From positions 393,041 to 457,040 of the forward strand of contig NZ_MUXN01000027.1 in assembly GCF_001995215.1 (NCBI RefSeq): 64,000 nucleotides of DNA. The letters run 5' to 3'. This document shows, piece by piece, positions 49,901 through 58,888 of this stretch. Both the position numbers and the translations under genes were made by a program. Each line of letters opens with the position of its first letter. The stretch's first letter is position 1. This stretch comes from Amycolatopsis azurea DSM 43854. Lineage in GTDB: Bacteria; Actinomycetota; Actinomycetes; Mycobacteriales; Pseudonocardiaceae. The notes beneath the pieces were generated by a model. That model was not told the origin of the DNA and ran no database searches. It saw only the letters and a program-made list of their open reading frames with translations.

Positions 49901-52900
49901 CGGTGGCATCGCGGTCGAGGTGGCGCGTGGTGGCGTACGGAACGGTGGCTTCGGGGTGATAGTCGAAGTCGATCGTGGCCTTGCCCGAACCGATCTCATA
50001 CGGTCCGGTCACCGTGTCCAAGCGGCCCACGCTGTCGTACGAACGCAGCACCTGCTGACCGTTCTGGTCGGTGGTCCGGTCCGGTTGCCCGTACTTGAGG
50101 TTGTGCGTCGCGCCCGACCGGAGCCCGAAGCTATCCACAATTGACTCGATGTGGACGCCGACGACGGTGTCGTAGCCGTACTCCAGCCGGTACCGCTGAC
50201 CGGTCGTGTTGGCGGGCTTGGTGACCGCTTTCAGGTTCCCGTCCGGGTAGTACTCCAGGTCGGTGTCGGCCGAGATGGTGTCGGTGAGGTACGCGCGGAC
50301 CTGCCGTACCGCACCGGTCACGCAGTCCACTGTGGATTCGCCGTGCCGCGACACGGCACCGCCGCCGGCACCACGCTGTTTGTGCAGGTTGACGGTGCCG
50401 ATGAGGTTGCGCGCCCGGCAGGCCGGGTCGGATGCGGTGTAGCCGTAGGTGGTCTCGACGTCGTCGGCGGTGCCCTCGTCGGCCGCGTCGAACGAGCGAG
50501 TCAGGTTGCCGTAGTCGTCGTACGACATTTCGGTGTAGGTGGACTTACCAGGGTTCTCGCCACCCTCGTAGAAGTGCTTGTCCACCCGGGACAGTGCGGC
50601 GAACACACTGCCCGGCGCGGTGTCGCGCAACTGATAGGTGTTGACGGTTTCGGTGAACGGCCGCCCCGCACCGTCGGTGGTGCGGGTCCGGGAGGGCAGC
50701 CCCTTCGTGTACGGGCCGTCGGTGCGGTACTCCGTCGTCACCGCGCGGTACACGGCGTCGCCCGCCCCCGGGTCCCGGGTCTCGGCGACGACCTTGCCGA
50801 AGCCGTGGAACTCGCGTTCGAGCCGGTCGTACTTGCCGTGTTCGTAGCGGTAGGTGGTGAGCTGGGTGTCGGCTCCGTCGCCGGGACGTCCGTCGGACAC
50901 GCTGGTGCGGGACAGCACCCAGCGGGACTCCGGCGTCGCCTGGGTGTTGCCGGTGCGGGTGTAGTCCAGGTCGATCTTCCCGCCCAACGGCCGCGTCACC
51001 GTGCGGAGCAGGTTCGTACGGCCGGTCTTGTTGACCGCGACCAGGAGCTCGTTGTCCCGGGTGGATTTGACATGGTCGGCCAGGCCGTCGCCGTTGAGGT
51101 CACGCAGGCCGATCTCGGCACGGCTGATGCTCGTGGAGGCGTTGGCGCCGGGGTTGAACACGAATGTGCCGACCGGAGTGGGGACGGGGAAGGTGAAGTA
51201 GACACCCGCGCCGAGGGTGGCGTTCTTGTCGACGGCGACGTCGGTGAAGCTGCCGCGGAAGGGCGTGGGCGCGGTGAAGCCGGTGCCGGTGTTGATGGCC
51301 ACCTTGATCGGGTTGGCGCCATCGGTGAAGACGCGGTCGGTGAGACCATCGCCGTTGACGTCGAGCATGCTGGCGTTGGTGATCGAGGTGCCCAGTTCGG
51401 CGGACAGGCCGCCGGCGAAGCCGTAGTTGTCGACGTTGAAACCGAGGTTGACGCCGATGTTGCGCGTGGAGGCGTCGTTGATCGGACCCGCTGACCACGG
51501 TTCCTTGGCGGCGAAGCTGTAGCCGAGGTTGAGTTGGGCGTCGCCGTTGGCGAAGACCTTGTCCGGTAGACCGTCGCCGTTGATGTCGACGAGGTCGACG
51601 CGGGTGTCGGACTCGCCGCCGCCGATGCTGCCCCCGATCCCGAGCGCCGGTTGGACCGGGCCGGAGGTGGCGGTGTTGTTGCTGCTTCCGGCCTCCGGAG
51701 CGGCCAGGCCCTGTGCGCTGGCCATGGTGGCCGACTCACTGCCGCCGGAGTAGGACACGTTGCCGGACAAGGTGTCGGACTCGCGGACGTTGCCGCCGAG
51801 CGTGCCGCGTCGAGTGCCGAGCCCGCCGTCCATGTCGGTGAACTGGATCTCCTTGGCGCCGACGACATCGGGAAAGCGGTCACCGTTGAGGTCGACGTAG
51901 TCGACGGAACCCGCGGTGATCCCGCCGACGACCGTGCCCCCGAACGGACCGGCGGACAGCGTGCCGGAAACCTGGCCGGTCACGCCGCGGCGCATCACCG
52001 TGCGGTCACCGGCGACATCGGCGTCGGTGACCACATCGATGGTGTCCGCGCCGAGCCGGGAACTGGTCGCCATGGTGGCGGTGAACCAGGACGACTCGTC
52101 CTGCGCGGCCCAGCCGCCCTTGGCCGGGTTCGGAGCGAAGATCGCCAGCCGGGGCATGGCGATCCGGGGGTTCGCGGCGAACCCAGGGATGTCGGATTCC
52201 TTGGGCTCCTTGGGAAGGGCGTCCTTGAAACTCTGGTCGATCGCGAGTTCGGCCTGCTTGATGGGCTGGGTGGCGCGGTCGCGGTTGGCCTGGTAGCCGA
52301 TCACACCCCAGCCGCGATAGGGCTGCGGGAACGCACCCTGCTGGGCGGAGCCGTGTGCCGCGCTCGGCGCCGGGCTGAACGTCGGCCATGGGGACGAGAG
52401 GTCGTAGGTGACCTTCGCGGACTGTTCGGCGACCAGACCGAACAGGTAGGGATCCGTTGTGGAGTGGTCGAAATACAGCTCGTCGCCCTCGGTGACAGGG
52501 ACGACCACGTCCAGGTCCTGGCCGGGCGAGCCGTACTGCCCGTTGACGATGTCGACGACCCGCTTGCCCATGAGTTGCCCGCCGCGTTTCTTGACTGTGA
52601 ACGCGATCTTGGTCGCTCCGGGAAAGCCGAAGTCGAGCTTCACGCCCGGCCGGACCCGCAGCTTGCCGGTCTTGGTCACCTTGTAGGTCTGCTGCGGCGC
52701 GGCGAGGGTGTCGGCGGGGTACATGTCGACGTCGAACGGCGGGCTGATCACCAGGCTCGGCTGGCCCTTGTCGTCGACAAGCGACTCCACTCCCGGCGCC
52801 TCCGTGTAGTGCGCCTTCGGTACCCAGGACACCGCGGAGACGTCGATCGAGGAGTCGGTCTTGATGTGCCAGGACATCTTCTCGAACTGGCTGACCGGGA

Positions 52901-55292
52901 GGCTCATGTCGATCTTGGTGGTCCCGGTCGACGCGGCGGGCAGGACCTTGCGGAACACCTCCGCCGGCGCGTGCACCCCGTTGCCCTTCGTGATCACCAC
53001 GGTCACGTCATCCGAGGTCACCTTGCTCTTGACCACGTCGCCGGTCAGCTGAAGCTTGCCGGTCACCGGCACCATCACCTGCGACGAGCGGCCGCCGAGC
53101 GTGAAGTCCGCGGACGCACGGAACACGGTGTTCGCCAGCCCGTTCACGTCCGTACCGGCCGGCAGGTTGGTGTAGGCGATCGTCGGATCCCACGCCACCG
53201 TGTCGTACTTTCCGTCCAGAATGGACTGTGTGCGGAAGTAGAGCGCGTCGCCCTTCTTCACCGAGATCGCCGACACATTGGCCGGAGTGAACTCGGTGTG
53301 GTCGTCCGGGCCGATTCGTTGCGCCCAGAGTTCGGTGTCCTTGGCCTGGACGGTGACCCGCACACCGTCGGCTTTGGTGTACGCGGCGCGCGCGGGCGAG
53401 GGGTCCACGGTCAGTTGCACCCGGCCGTCGACGCGGACGGTGCCGTCGAACGGCGCGACCCAGCGGCGCACCGAGTCCAGCAGCGGCGAGTTGTCGACCT
53501 GCTGGTTGAACTGGGCGGTCTGGTCACCGACGATCTCGCCGGTCACCGCGCCTCCGCCGACCGGTACCGGGGTGCGGGTGGAATCCGCGCTGTAGGCGGG
53601 CTGGCCGTTGGCGTCCAGGTAGCCGAACAGCACGCCGCCGTTGTTGACCAGGTCGGTGATGCCGTCACCGTTGACGTCGCTGAAGAACCGATCCGACGTG
53701 GTCGTGGTTCCCACGAAGTCCAGCTGCGCGGCGATGGCGGCGACGAACGCCTCGACACCGATCGTGCCCGACAGCGTCCGCTCGGTCGAGATCCCCGGGA
53801 GGTCGCGCAACCTGACCGGCGTGTCACCGAACTTCGGTTCGCCTCCCGGGGTGCTCAGGTTGGGGCGGTAATACACGTCTTTGTTCTTGCGGAAGACCTT
53901 GTCCGGCAGGTTGTCGCCGTTCACGTCCACCAGCGCCGACAGGCCGTCGGACTGGCCGGCGTTGAACCCGACCTTCAGCCCGACGCCACCCTGCTTGACC
54001 GGCCACCCCTGAACGTTGTAGCCCGCGAACAAGTGCGCACCGAATCCGACGGAGGTGTTCGCCGAGATCGCACTCGCCTCACCTTCCCGGATGTTCACGC
54101 CCAGATCGTCATCCGGGACCGACCACCCGGCGGCGTCGGAGAACCCGGTGTAGTTGCCCGCCTGGTCACGCACTTCGTCGAAATAGTCGAACGAGTGGGT
54201 GTTGAACAGCTTGCCGTCCTCGCCGAACTGCGACACCGACGCCAGCAACGTCTTCGCGAACGCGCCGGTCCGGTAGTTCAGTTCGTAGGCCCGGATCAGC
54301 TGGTCGTCCAGCTTCACCTCGACCCGCCGCAGCAGGTCCGCGGTCACCTTCTTGAACCCGCCACGAGCGTCGATCTGCACATCGCCGCGGCGTGGCTCGC
54401 CCCGATCCCGGTCCCGCAGGAACGTCACCGAGTATTTACCCTCGGTCGCACCGTGACCGGTGTAGGTGATCCGCCTCGGATACAGGTTGCTACCCGGCAC
54501 CGTCGACTTCGCGGTGCCACCGTCTTCCACCCTGGCGTAGTGGTAGCGCAGCACGTTGTCGTTGGTGTCACGGACCTCGCGCGCCGCCCACGTCGCCACA
54601 CGACCCGAGGCGTCGGTCAACGTGGTGTTCTCCGCACCGCCGAACACCGTGCGAGTGCCCGACTTGTCGGTGACCTCCCACCAGTAGTTCGCGGGCTTGT
54701 CCCCATGGCGCACGATCCGATCGAACCGGCTCTCCACCTTCGCGTGGAACACCTTCTCCGCCGTCCGCGCCTGCAACGGACCCCGATGGGCCACCGGCGT
54801 CAACTGCTCACCACCCAGCACGTAGGTCTCGGTCTCCAGCCCGGCGTCGAAGCGCGGCACCCCCCAACGGGTGTCCACCGAAATGGACGGCACGGAGACG
54901 TCCCACCCGACACCCAGCCAGCCGTTCGCGCCCGCGGAGCTGTACGACACCGCCAGTTTCGGCTCGAGGCCCGCTCTCCCCTTGGGCACCTCCAGCGGAT
55001 ACGACATCCGGGCATCGCCCGTGGGATTCGCCGCCGGCGGCCCGATCAGGTTCACCCCGGCGCCCGGATCGGCCGCCTTGATGTCCTTGATCTGATTCGG
55101 GTCGAACGCAGTTCCCTCCGGGTGCTCGGGAACCGTCACCGCCCCGTCCGCGCCCGAAGCCAGCCCCGCCTCACGCACCGAAGCGGGCGGACCCGCGCTC
55201 GGAACGGCCATCGCCACCAACGCCAGTGACAACACGACCACCACGGCCTTGTGGCGATGACGAACCGGACGAGCCCACGCGAAGACAGACAT
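46974..55292 (-). CDS. Giant secreted SpvB/RHS-repeat protein with C-terminal toxin-like tip
   Basis: This 2772-aa protein starts at ATG 55292 (GAGGGGG upstream) with a signal-anchor helix at about residues 15-35. An SpvB-like head (PLEVPKGRAGLEPKLAVSYSS; WLGVGWDVS) and many FG-GAP-like repeats (DVNGDNLPDKVF, DLNGDRFPDVV) follow, then long YD/RHS repeats (YDYDHSRLTAVRYP; YTYDQADRRLATL) and the RHS core (GLYYHGARYYNPRTQLWASADP). The last 212 residues differ: a region around NAFQHAYW, LTDAHEAYL and ELMDLHNNAVGR resembles domains such as DUF6973 at the tips of polymorphic toxins. No immunity-like gene follows. Extracellular or contact-dependent action is inferred. Confidence 0.92.
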   Translation of the reverse strand: MSVFAWARPVRHRHKAVVVVLSLALVAMAVPSAGPPASVREAGLASGADGAVTVPEHPEGTAFDPNQIKDIKAADPGAGVNLIGPPAANPTGDARMSYPLEVPKGRAGLEPKLAVSYSSAGANGWLGVGWDVSVPSISVDTRWGVPRFDAGLETETYVLGGEQLTPVAHRGPLQARTAEKVFHAKVESRFDRIVRHGDKPANYWWEVTDKSGTRTVFGGAENTTLTDASGRVATWAAREVRDTNDNVLRYHYARVEDGGTAKSTVPGSNLYPRRITYTGHGATEGKYSVTFLRDRDRGEPRRGDVQIDARGGFKKVTADLLRRVEVKLDDQLIRAYELNYRTGAFAKTLLASVSQFGEDGKLFNTHSFDYFDEVRDQAGNYTGFSDAAGWSVPDDDLGVNIREGEASAISANTSVGFGAHLFAGYNVQGWPVKQGGVGLKVGFNAGQSDGLSALVDVNGDNLPDKVFRKNKDVYYRPNLSTPGGEPKFGDTPVRLRDLPGISTERTLSGTIGVEAFVAAIAAQLDFVGTTTTSDRFFSDVNGDGITDLVNNGGVLFGYLDANGQPAYSADSTRTPVPVGGGAVTGEIVGDQTAQFNQQVDNSPLLDSVRRWVAPFDGTVRVDGRVQLTVDPSPARAAYTKADGVRVTVQAKDTELWAQRIGPDDHTEFTPANVSAISVKKGDALYFRTQSILDGKYDTVAWDPTIAYTNLPAGTDVNGLANTVFRASADFTLGGRSSQVMVPVTGKLQLTGDVVKSKVTSDDVTVVITKGNGVHAPAEVFRKVLPAASTGTTKIDMSLPVSQFEKMSWHIKTDSSIDVSAVSWVPKAHYTEAPGVESLVDDKGQPSLVISPPFDVDMYPADTLAAPQQTYKVTKTGKLRVRPGVKLDFGFPGATKIAFTVKKRGGQLMGKRVVDIVNGQYGSPGQDLDVVVPVTEGDELYFDHSTTDPYLFGLVAEQSAKVTYDLSSPWPTFSPAPSAAHGSAQQGAFPQPYRGWGVIGYQANRDRATQPIKQAELAIDQSFKDALPKEPKESDIPGFAANPRIAMPRLAIFAPNPAKGGWAAQDESSWFTATMATSSRLGADTIDVVTDADVAGDRTVMRRGVTGQVSGTLSAGPFGGTVVGGITAGSVDYVDLNGDRFPDVVGAKEIQFTDMDGGLGTRRGTLGGNVRESDTLSGNVSYSGGSESATMASAQGLAAPEAGSSNNTATSGPVQPALGIGGSIGGGESDTRVDLVDINGDGLPDKVFANGDAQLNLGYSFAAKEPWSAGPINDASTRNIGVNLGFNVDNYGFAGGLSAELGTSITNASMLDVNGDGLTDRVFTDGANPIKVAINTGTGFTAPTPFRGSFTDVAVDKNATLGAGVYFTFPVPTPVGTFVFNPGANASTSISRAEIGLRDLNGDGLADHVKSTRDNELLVAVNKTGRTNLLRTVTRPLGGKIDLDYTRTGNTQATPESRWVLSRTSVSDGRPGDGADTQLTTYRYEHGKYDRLEREFHGFGKVVAETRDPGAGDAVYRAVTTEYRTDGPYTKGLPSRTRTTDGAGRPFTETVNTYQLRDTAPGSVFAALSRVDKHFYEGGENPGKSTYTEMSYDDYGNLTRSFDAADEGTADDVETTYGYTASDPACRARNLIGTVNLHKQRGAGGGAVSRHGESTVDCVTGAVRQVRAYLTDTISADTDLEYYPDGNLKAVTKPANTTGQRYRLEYGYDTVVGVHIESIVDSFGLRSGATHNLKYGQPDRTTDQNGQQVLRSYDSVGRLDTVTGPYEIGSGKATIDFDYHPEATVPYATTRHLDRDATGLREDTIDTVTFTDGLKHVLQTKKDASVANTPGDEPEQVMTVSGRTKFDFVGRVVEQYHPVTEPKGGGNTTFNAAFDTVAPTRASFDVLDRPVKTVAPDEVTTTMAYAFGPDRAGVTRFETIATDGNGKQKRSYTDLREKTTAVKEFNPAGGHPVIWTSYGYDPLGQLTTVVDDKNNTTRSEYDTLGRRTVLDNPDAGRTETRYDLAGNPTAKITASGKQVEYDYDHSRLTAVRYPTFPANNVTYTHGAPGAPDNAAGRLTEIRDAAGTLTRGYGPLGETTRETRTIKIAGQEDRGYTTGWRFDAFNRVLQMTYPDGEVLRYDYDSGGQVTRATGAKNGTGYIYLGRLDYDKFGQKVLQQTGNGVRTTYTYDQADRRLATLKSKTPGGTEFQNLGYTYDKVGNIAALANNTAQNPTIGGPSSQTFGYDDLYQLTSAGGQYTTKNNQQDKYTLALSYDSIHNTTSKTQFHEITGTTTQAASLNRGTASPVQGGGGSPAALGPLSAGPIEAAGSYDYKYDYGSGKPHAPSKVGPITQVYDASGNLTDTVNTEAEGKRRQYVWDEENRLACNQDTTTATVPQTPEGCEDATVGYTYDVAGERVIKRGDGLSLYPNRGYSERNGTGFKHIFIGDSRLTTKTVAASGLENTQSYFHADHLGSSGYVTDRQGNVTQHLEYMPFGETWVEEQAGQSDTPYKFTGKELDDETGLYYHGARYYNPRTQLWASADPALADFMSGSKAAGGITNPHNLATHTYVHNNPVKLTDPTGKWPVLDEQQKAELDAKFPTKYPGAGPRRTYSIPKIGEVELTNREHVVILDIIAHNPLNGVKAYNAMTEAKERAKALFGGGGTGDDAGGPPDGTIGNAFQHAYWSALLTGILGARTAEALTDAHEAYLGNDRHNELMDLHNNAVGRKTYTELEKTLGRPPTNAELERAVLNSVTGTGYSSGGHTIMLAPNGGYENTQPPPDCSQRRWICGN

Positions 55293-55580
55293 GCCCCCGA
55301 CCCCCTCTGGATCAATGGATTCGACTATCGGGTCCCAGCGAAGGGCGACATTTCCTGTCGCGCGCGGGATCGAGCGGTGACACGTCTGACGAAGACATTC
55401 GATCGAATAGTCGAAACGAACTAGAACGTTCGGGCGAACTCCCCCGCCGGGATCAGCGCGTGATCCCCGCAAAAGACGAGACTTCGATCTCCGGTGACGC
55501 TATCGGCGGCTCATGAAATTTCGATGAAACGCCCCTTGTCGGCACAGAATGACCGGCGGCGCGGCCAGTTGGGAAAAGCC

Positions 55581-57074
55581 TTACATGTCTGGCATCCGGT
55601 CCGCCAGTCTCAGTGCGGCCGCGATCGCGGTCAGCCGTGCCTTCGCCGCGTCGTGATCGGGCGAACGGCTCGCGTACTTGGCCGAGGTGGCGATGAATCC
55701 CTGACCTCCCCCGTACTCACAGTCCACAACGGACACGAAGACCGGCCGCCCGGCCACGATCACCGCGTCGACGCACACCTCACGTCCCGGCAAGAACTCC
55801 TCGATGACCGCCGTGCGGGACGGCGAGAGCGACCGCACCACCGGCCATTGCCTCCGCGCCTCGGCCTCGTCGTCGACCGCGAGCACCCCCGCGCTGCCCG
55901 CCGAGTCCACCGGTTTGAGAACCGCGCGCCCGGTGGCCTCGGCGTAGAACTCGCCGAGGTCGTCCGGACCGGTGACCCGCCGCCAGTACGGCACCGTGAT
56001 CCCGGCTCCGGACAACAGTTCCCGCTGCCGCCATTAGGAACGCGCGACCTCGGCCCGTTCCGAACCCACGCCCGGAAGTCCAAGCTGTCCGGCCACCTTG
56101 GCCGCGGTGGCCTGGGACGCGTCCGACAAGGTGGTCACGCCGTCACAGCCGCGGACCAGCTCCACGATCTGATCGACGTCGGCACTGCCGTCGCGCGCGT
56201 CCACGGGGTGAAAGGCGTCGGCCAGCCCGGCGAACACCGAACAGCACGCCCAGACGGCCCGCTCGGTGTCGGAGCAGAGGGAATGACTCCACTCGATGGT
56301 GGCGCGCAGCGTCCGATGCCGCTCGACGGGCATCCGGAGACCGGTGGACAGCACCCCCGAACTCCGCTCGACCCGGTCGGCGATCTGCGACGGCGACAGG
56401 ACGCGGATCCGGGCCGCCGCGAGCTCGATCGCCGGCGGCAGACCGTCGAGGCCGCGGCAGAGGCGAACGACGTCCGCGACGTTGTCCTCGGTGACCTCGA
56501 ACGACGGCAGGACGTTCGCGGCCCGCTCCGCGAACAGCCGCACGGCGCCGAACGTGAGTGCCTCACCGGGTGTCTTGTTCTCTTCCGGCACGGCCAGGGA
56601 CGGGATGGTCAGGACGTGCTCACCGGCGATCCCCAGGGAGCAACGGCTGGTGGCCAGGACCACGAGGTCCGGGCAGTCGCGGAGCAACGCCGTCACCAGG
56701 TCGGCGCTGCCGGGCAGGAGATGCTCGCAGTTGTCCAGCAACAACAAGGACCGCCGGGGGCGCAGGTACGACACGACAGCCTCCAGGTCGGTCCGCCCCG
56801 CCGTGTCGTGCAGCCCCAGGCTGTCGGCGACCGTGCGCGTGACGAGCCGTTCGTCCCGTAACTCCCCCAGCCCGGCGACCGCCACCCCGCCGGGGAACTC
56901 CCGGGTGAGCGAACTGGCCACCTGCGCGGCCAGCCGCGTCTTGCCCGCACCGCCCGCGCCGGTCAAGGTGACCAGACGGCCGGCGCCGAGCAGGCGCCGC
57001 ACCTCGTGCTCGTCGTCCGCACGGCCGACGTAACTCGTCAAGGGCCGCCGATGGACCTCACTGTCGCTCGTCAT
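55581..57074 (-). pseudogene. Chimeric gene: NB-ARC ATPase N-terminus fused to ATP-grasp, with stop
   Basis: From ATG 57074 (GAGGGAC upstream) the frame encodes a LuxR/AfsR-type NB-ARC ATPase (TLTGAGGAGKTRLAAQVA; LLLLDNCEHLLP; ATSRCSLGIAGEHVLTIPSL) up to about WACCSVFAG. It then passes in frame into an ATP-grasp ligase (VELVRGCDGVTTLSDASQATAAKVAGQLGLPG). A TAA at 56036-56034 replaces an expected lysine codon before WRQRELLSGAGITVPYW; after it the ATP-grasp continues in frame (RAVLKPVDSAGSAGV; VIEEFLPGREVCVDAVI) to a truncated end at 55581. Deletion fusion, nonsense codon and 3' loss make a functional product unlikely. Confidence 0.75.
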
Positions 57075-57268
57075 GTCCCTCACCCGTAGACCGTTTGGTC
57101 TCATATCGAAGCATGTCTTCGGAGAGATGTGGGCCATTCGGCCCAGCGTGGAGCAGACGTCGCCGTGTCTTTCACGGCGGAGACCCGCCGTGGCGAAGCC
57201 GGTCCGCCGGCCGCAGATCCAGCCGGAGAGGGGGTCTCCACCCGGGGTGACGGCCGGATCGGACGCGG

Positions 57269-57305
57269 TGAGGTGGGACCGGTCGCCAAGCCCGGCCCCA
57301 CCTCA
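57269..57305. terminator. Stem-loop downstream of the protease operon
   Basis: TGAGGTGGG (57269-57277) pairs with CCCACCTCA (57297-57305), 17 bases past the stop of the last protease gene. Confidence 0.6.
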
Positions 57306-57322
57306 TTTTCTTCGCCCCCGGG

Positions 57323-58861
57323 TCAGAACGTGACGGTGAACCCGTCGATCGAGCCGGTGTCGAACCGGTAGACGTCCTGGGCGCTCAGCTTCCAGGTTCC
57401 GTTGGCGTTCTCGCCGGAGGCGTCCACCGTGTACGTCTCGTGGACACCGCCTGCCGTGCCGACTCCACCGGAGCCCTTGAGCCGGTACGCCTTCCCGCTC
57501 GGCCCGATCAGGTCGAGTACCAGGTCCGCGGTGTAGGTGTGCGAGATGTCCACCTTCACCGGCAACGACGAGGACGCCCTGCCGTCACAGCCGTCCTGCG
57601 TCACCGTGCTCGTCACCGCGGCACCGGCGTCCGGGATGGACACCGGGGTGGTGTTCGACTTCGTGCCGCACTTCGGCGCCGGGCCACCGCCGCCGATGAA
57701 CGAGACGTTGAGCAGTTTGTTCAGCGAACCGCTGCCCGGGTTCTTGACGACACCGTCGGAAGCGTTGTTCACCAGCGCGTCCCGGACCTGTTTCGGGGTC
57801 GCGGACGGGTTGGCCGCCAGGTAGAGCGCGGCCGCGCCGACGACGTGCGGTGTCGCCATCGAGGTCCCGCTCATTCCGGCGGACCCGCCGTTGCTCGGGC
57901 TCAACGAGGTGATGTTGGTGCCCGGCGCGAAAATGTCGGTGCAGCTCCCGTAGTTGGAGAACGACGAGCGGTTGTCACTGGAATCCGTCGCGTTCACCGT
58001 GATGGCTTCCGGCACCCGCGCCGGGCTGGTGTTGCAGGCGTCGGTCGAGGCGTTGCCCGCGGCGATGCCGTAGACGACTCCGGACGCGATGGATCGCTTG
58101 ACCGCGTCGTCACCGACACCCGGCGCGTCCGTGGTGAGGCTCATGTTCGCCACGGCCGGTTTCGTCGCGTTGGCCGTCACCCAGTCGACGGCGTCGATGA
58201 TGCCCGAGTCCGGCCCGGTGTTGTCGCAGCCCAGCACCTTGAGCCCGACGATCTTGACCTTCTTGGCGACCCCGTAGGTCTTGCTGCCGATGGTGCCGGC
58301 GGTGTGGCTGCCGTGGCCGTTGCAGTCCTTGCCGTCACCGCCCATGAAGTCCTTGCCGAGGCTGGCCCGGCCTTCGTACTCCGGGTTGCCGGGGTTGATG
58401 CCGCTGTCGAGGTCGTACGCGGTGACGCCTTCACCGCTGTTGTTGTAGGTGTACTTCTTGTCCAGCGGCAGGTTCTTCTGATCGACGCGGTCCAGGCCCC
58501 AGGTCGGGTTGGCCTGCGTGTCGGCGCCGCGGGCCGTGCCGTCCTGGTAGACGGCCTTGACCGACGGATCGGCGGCGAGCCGCCGCGCCTGCTTCTCAGT
58601 CATCTTCTTGACCGAGAAGCCGTTCAGCGCGGCCGACCAGGTCGAGCGGACCTCGCCGCCGAAGCGCTGGGTCAGCGACGCGGACGACGCCTGCGCGGTG
58701 GCGAGGCCGTCCTTCAACACCACGATGTACTGGTCGCCGTAGTGCTGTTTCGCCTGGATCACCACACCTTCGGCTTCCGCGGCGACGGCGTTCCCGACGC
58801 CGAGCGCCAGCAACGGTGTCAGAGCACCCAGTGCCAGCAGGAGCTTTCGATGGTTACGCAT
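57323..58861 (-). CDS. Secreted subtilisin-like protease (S8) with P domain
   Basis: This 512-aa preproprotein has a signal peptide (LLLALGALTPLLALGVGNAVA), an I9-type inhibitor propeptide (DQYIVVLKDGL to about residue 110), and an S8 catalytic domain with Asp in AYDLDSG, His in NGHGSHTAGT, oxyanion Asn in IAAGNAS and Ser in GTSMATPHV. A C-terminal proprotein-convertase P domain follows (VDISHTYTADLVLDLIGPSGKAYRL). GGAGGTGATC precedes the ATG. It is third gene of a tight protease operon, 27 bases after the S1 gene. Confidence 0.95.
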   Translation of the reverse strand: MRNHRKLLLALGALTPLLALGVGNAVAAEAEGVVIQAKQHYGDQYIVVLKDGLATAQASSASLTQRFGGEVRSTWSAALNGFSVKKMTEKQARRLAADPSVKAVYQDGTARGADTQANPTWGLDRVDQKNLPLDKKYTYNNSGEGVTAYDLDSGINPGNPEYEGRASLGKDFMGGDGKDCNGHGSHTAGTIGSKTYGVAKKVKIVGLKVLGCDNTGPDSGIIDAVDWVTANATKPAVANMSLTTDAPGVGDDAVKRSIASGVVYGIAAGNASTDACNTSPARVPEAITVNATDSSDNRSSFSNYGSCTDIFAPGTNITSLSPSNGGSAGMSGTSMATPHVVGAAALYLAANPSATPKQVRDALVNNASDGVVKNPGSGSLNKLLNVSFIGGGGPAPKCGTKSNTTPVSIPDAGAAVTSTVTQDGCDGRASSSLPVKVDISHTYTADLVLDLIGPSGKAYRLKGSGGVGTAGGVHETYTVDASGENANGTWKLSAQDVYRFDTGSIDGFTVTF

Positions 58862-58888
58862 GGTGGATCACCTCCGTGTTCGTCGTGG

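Noticed and set aside
51651-55229. Open reading frame of 1192 codons on the plus strand
   Set aside because: It is exactly antisense to the RHS gene, has no recognisable domain and a composition typical of high-GC shadow frames. The minus-strand RHS protein has clear repeats throughout.
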